Assembly (NCBI GenBank): GCA_900321595.1
Contig: ONWP01000388.1
Location: 1 to 8,146 of the forward strand
Source of the DNA: an uncultured Eubacteriales bacterium
GTDB lineage: Bacteria; Bacillota; Clostridia; Oscillospirales; Acutalibacteraceae
Length of the DNA: 8,146 bases
Direction: 5' to 3'
Part shown: one piece after another, positions 5,877 to 8,146 of the stretch
Layout of the letters: each line of letters opens with the position of its first letter
Position numbering within the stretch: the stretch's first letter is position 1
Translations under genes and position numbers: made by a program
Notes under the pieces: model-generated
The model's input: the letters and a program-made list of their open reading frames with translations, nothing else
The model's database searches: none
What the model was told of the DNA's origin: nothing

Positions 5877-6557
5877 ATGAAAAGAACCGTAAAACTGGTC
5901 AGCTTGTTTTTCGCGGTATGCCTGCTGCTCTGCAGCTGTTCCGGCGAGCTGAAATATTACACGGACGCGCAGGGCAATCGGTACCGGATCTGCCGCAGTG
6001 AATCCGGAGAGTTGATCGTCGATTCCGGCGGTCGGCTTTGCGTGTATCTGACGAATGAAAACGGAAAGCTGAAACGGGACGCTTCCGGTGAACTGATGAC
6101 GTCCTATGTTTCGTTCCCCGGCCAGGTCGTATCCGGCGATCGGGTGGAGACGCCGTACATCACGTATCGCGTGCCGGCGGCGTTTCAGTCCGTTGAAAAC
6201 GGCGATACGCTATACTATGATTACAACGAAGGCGCCGGACGGATATTTATTGACTATATCGAAGCTACACCCCCGGAGGGGCTGATCGACGACGTGCAGC
6301 GCAGCTTCGACCAAACCGTCGCGACATACGGCGCTGATAAGATCAACGTACAGAAGTATACTGTGCACGGCGGGAATGTGGATCTGTTCGCGGTCAGTCT
6401 GGTCAGTCAGACGGAGGAATATGACCGCTGCCTGTACTATTACTTTTTCGCTTACAAGGGCGGCTGCTATCGGCTTTCCTGCAGCATTTCGACCCGAGAG
6501 AACGGACGTGTGAATTTTGATCGGTTTGCGAAGTCTTTTTCGGTCAAATCGGTCTGA
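5877..6557 (+). CDS. Small predicted lipoprotein of unknown function
   Basis: I do not recognise this 226-residue protein. It has a type II signal peptide: a basic MKRTVK start, a hydrophobic core and a lipobox LCSC ending at Cys21, so it should be lipid-anchored on the outer face of the membrane. Residues about 26-80 carry short, tyrosine- and glycine-rich beta-like stretches with DAQG, NENG and DASG turns spaced like degenerate repeats. The rest (about 85-226) is a mixed domain with TPYITYRVP (92-100), resembling the start of small globular domains in PsbP-like or DUF-type lipoproteins, but I will not assign it. The ATG follows the folE stop by only 4 bases with a weak upstream purine run, so translation is probably coupled to folE. 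The uvrB start is 14 bases after its stop. Confidence 0.8.
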   Translation: MKRTVKLVSLFFAVCLLLCSCSGELKYYTDAQGNRYRICRSESGELIVDSGGRLCVYLTNENGKLKRDASGELMTSYVSFPGQVVSGDRVETPYITYRVPAAFQSVENGDTLYYDYNEGAGRIFIDYIEATPPEGLIDDVQRSFDQTVATYGADKINVQKYTVHGGNVDLFAVSLVSQTEEYDRCLYYYFFAYKGGCYRLSCSISTRENGRVNFDRFAKSFSVKSV

Positions 6558-6571
6558 CAACAGAGAAGATT

Positions 6572-8146
6572 ATGGAACAAAGACCTTTTGAACTTGTGGC
6601 GCCTTTTCGACCGACAGGCGACCAGCCGGAAGCGATCAAAGCGCTGGTTGACGGTATACGCCGCGGCGATACGGAGCAGACCCTGCTGGGCGTTACCGGC
6701 TCCGGAAAGACCTTCACCATGGCCAATGTGATCGCGCAGATCAATCGGCCGACGCTGATTCTCTCGCACAACAAGATCCTTGCGGCGCAGCTTTGCGCGG
6801 AATTCAAGGAGTTTTTTCCGAATAACGCCGTCGAGTACTTTGTTTCGTACTATGACTATTATCAGCCGGAAGCGTATATCGCGACCACGGATACCTATAT
6901 CGAGAAGGACTCCGCGATCAATGACGATATCGACCGCCTGCGGCACAGCGCGACGAGCGCGCTCTCCGAGCGGCGGGACGTGATCATCGTCGCAAGCGTA
7001 TCCTGTATTTATACGCTCGGCGACCCTTCGGAATACAAGGGTATGATGCTGTCTCTTCGGCCCGGTATGCAGCTGGAGCGCGACGCGATGCTGCGCAGGC
7101 TTGTTGAGATGCAGTATGAGCGAAACGATCTGGCCTTCGAACGAAACAGATTCCGCGTGCGCGGCGACGTCGTGGAAGTGTTTCCGGTGAATACGGATGA
7201 ATACGCGATCCGCGTCGAGTTCTTCGGCGATGAGATCGACGCGGTGCGCGAGATCGATCCGCTGACCGGAAAGGTCAGGCGCACGCTCAATCATGCGCTT
7301 CTGGTTCCCGCGACCCTTTACGCCACATCCCCGGAAAAGATCGACAAAGCGCTGATCGAAATCTACGCCGAGATGGAACAGCAGGAAGCGTTCTTTCAGT
7401 CGCAGGGGAAGCTGATCGAAGCGCAGCGCATCCGGGAACGGGTCCAGTACGATATTGAGATGCTGCAGGAGACCGGCTTCTGCAAGGGCATCGAGAATTA
7501 TTCGCGCGTGCTGTCCGGTCGTGAGCCCGGAAGTCAGCCGTATACGCTGCTGGACTTCTTTGACGATGATTTTCTGCTTTTTGTCGATGAATCGCACGTC
7601 ACGCTGCCGCAGGTCCGCGCGATGTTCGCGGGCGACAGAGCGCGTAAGAATATGCTGGTCGAGTATGGCTTCCGACTGCCGTCCGCGTTTGACAACAGGC
7701 CGCTGACCTTCGATGAATTCTACGCGAAAACACATCAGCGCGTATTTGTCAGCGCGACGCCGGGGGATTTTGAACTGCAGAAATCCCAGCAGGTCGTGGA
7801 GCAGCTGATCCGCCCGACCGGTCTGCTTGATCCGGATATCGATGTGCGTCCGGTCGAGGATCAGGTGGAGGATCTGCTCGCGGAGATCCGCGTCCGGGCT
7901 GAAAAGGGCGAACGCGTGCTGGTTACTACGCTGACCCGCAAGATGGCCGAACGTCTGACGGATTTCTTTCTGGAGCGCGGCGTCAAAGCGAAATATCTGC
8001 ATTACGACATCGATACGATCGAACGTATGGAGATCATACGAGATCTTCGTATGGGGGAATTCGACGTTCTTGTGGGGATCAATCTGCTGCGTGAAGGCCT
8101 CGATATTCCTGAGGTCTCCCTTGTCGCGATCCTTGACGCGGACAAA
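6572..8146 (+). CDS. uvrB: UvrABC system protein B (cut by window edge)
   Basis: UvrB is the damage-verifying ATPase of nucleotide excision repair; it is loaded by UvrA and then recruits UvrC. The 525 visible codons are open to the right edge; the family is about 660 residues, so the last fifth, including helicase motif VI and the C-terminal UvrC-binding UVR coil, is missing. Seen in order: PTGDQP (14-19), Walker A GVTGSGKT (40-47, Lys46), the DNA-clamping beta-hairpin YYDYYQPE (93-100) with Tyr93, 94, 96 and 97, the UvrA-interaction region around RGDVVEVFPVN (197-207), DESH (339-342), SATPG (394-398), and GINLLREGLD (502-511). Nothing catalytic is missing in the visible part. The start at 6572 follows a weak AGAGAAG site. 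I see no LexA-type operator before the gene; it seems to rely on the upstream operon promoter. Confidence 0.97.
   Translation, partial: MEQRPFELVAPFRPTGDQPEAIKALVDGIRRGDTEQTLLGVTGSGKTFTMANVIAQINRPTLILSHNKILAAQLCAEFKEFFPNNAVEYFVSYYDYYQPEAYIATTDTYIEKDSAINDDIDRLRHSATSALSERRDVIIVASVSCIYTLGDPSEYKGMMLSLRPGMQLERDAMLRRLVEMQYERNDLAFERNRFRVRGDVVEVFPVNTDEYAIRVEFFGDEIDAVREIDPLTGKVRRTLNHALLVPATLYATSPEKIDKALIEIYAEMEQQEAFFQSQGKLIEAQRIRERVQYDIEMLQETGFCKGIENYSRVLSGREPGSQPYTLLDFFDDDFLLFVDESHVTLPQVRAMFAGDRARKNMLVEYGFRLPSAFDNRPLTFDEFYAKTHQRVFVSATPGDFELQKSQQVVEQLIRPTGLLDPDIDVRPVEDQVEDLLAEIRVRAEKGERVLVTTLTRKMAERLTDFFLERGVKAKYLHYDIDTIERMEIIRDLRMGEFDVLVGINLLREGLDIPEVSLVAILDADK

Noticed and set aside
6500..6575. Possible LexA (SOS) operator before uvrB
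   Set aside because: I looked for GAAC-N4-GTTC-type palindromes here and in the 4362-4494 promoter region and found none.
6467..8002. A 511-codon open frame on the minus strand opposite uvrB
   Set aside because: It is antisense to a clearly conserved uvrB, its translation shows no recognisable domain, and long antisense frames are expected from the GC-biased third codon positions here.

Overview
The window looks like chromosome from a moderately GC-rich member of the Bacillota, most likely an anaerobic Clostridia lineage. The clues are a rubrerythrin next to a flavoprotein-rubredoxin fusion (an oxygen-defence pair of anaerobes), strong GGAGG-type ribosome binding sites, sigma-A-type promoters with 17-base spacers, a MelB-type sugar permease and a Gfo/Idh sugar oxidoreductase. 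Placement below class level is inference. I see no tRNA or rRNA genes, insertion sequences, CRISPR array or phage genes.

Left arm, all on the minus strand and read from right to left. A 476-residue GPH-family sugar:cation symporter (4361 to 2931) has its own promoter and ends in a strong intrinsic terminator. A second promoter then drives two tightly spaced genes, a free-standing aminoacyl-tRNA (prolyl-type) deacylase (2798 to 2259) and a cysteine-bearing Gfo/Idh/MocA oxidoreductase (2244 to 955). A third promoter, whose -35 box overlaps the oxidoreductase stop codon, drives a flavin reductase-rubredoxin fusion (high-molecular-weight rubredoxin, 910 to 302) and then rubrerythrin, which runs off the left edge.

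Right arm, all on the plus strand. From a promoter back-to-back with the permease promoter run four close-packed genes: a degenerate LytR-CpsA-Psr-like membrane-anchored protein (4495-5301), GTP cyclohydrolase I (folE, 5315-5872), a small unrecognised lipoprotein (5877-6557) and uvrB (from 6572, cut by the right edge). Gaps of 13, 4 and 14 bases suggest one transcript mixing envelope, pterin biosynthesis and DNA repair functions.

How they work together: the fusion protein and rubrerythrin probably form an electron-transfer route for peroxide or oxygen removal. The permease and the oxidoreductase plausibly serve sugar or sugar-derivative use, but they are separated by a terminator and their substrates cannot be read from sequence. 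Most of the window is ordinary. The points most worth a second look are the LCP-like protein that lacks catalytic arginines, the deacylase-oxidoreductase pairing, the five-cysteine insert in the oxidoreductase and the inverted repeats at three promoters. I did not find a convincing wholly new system.
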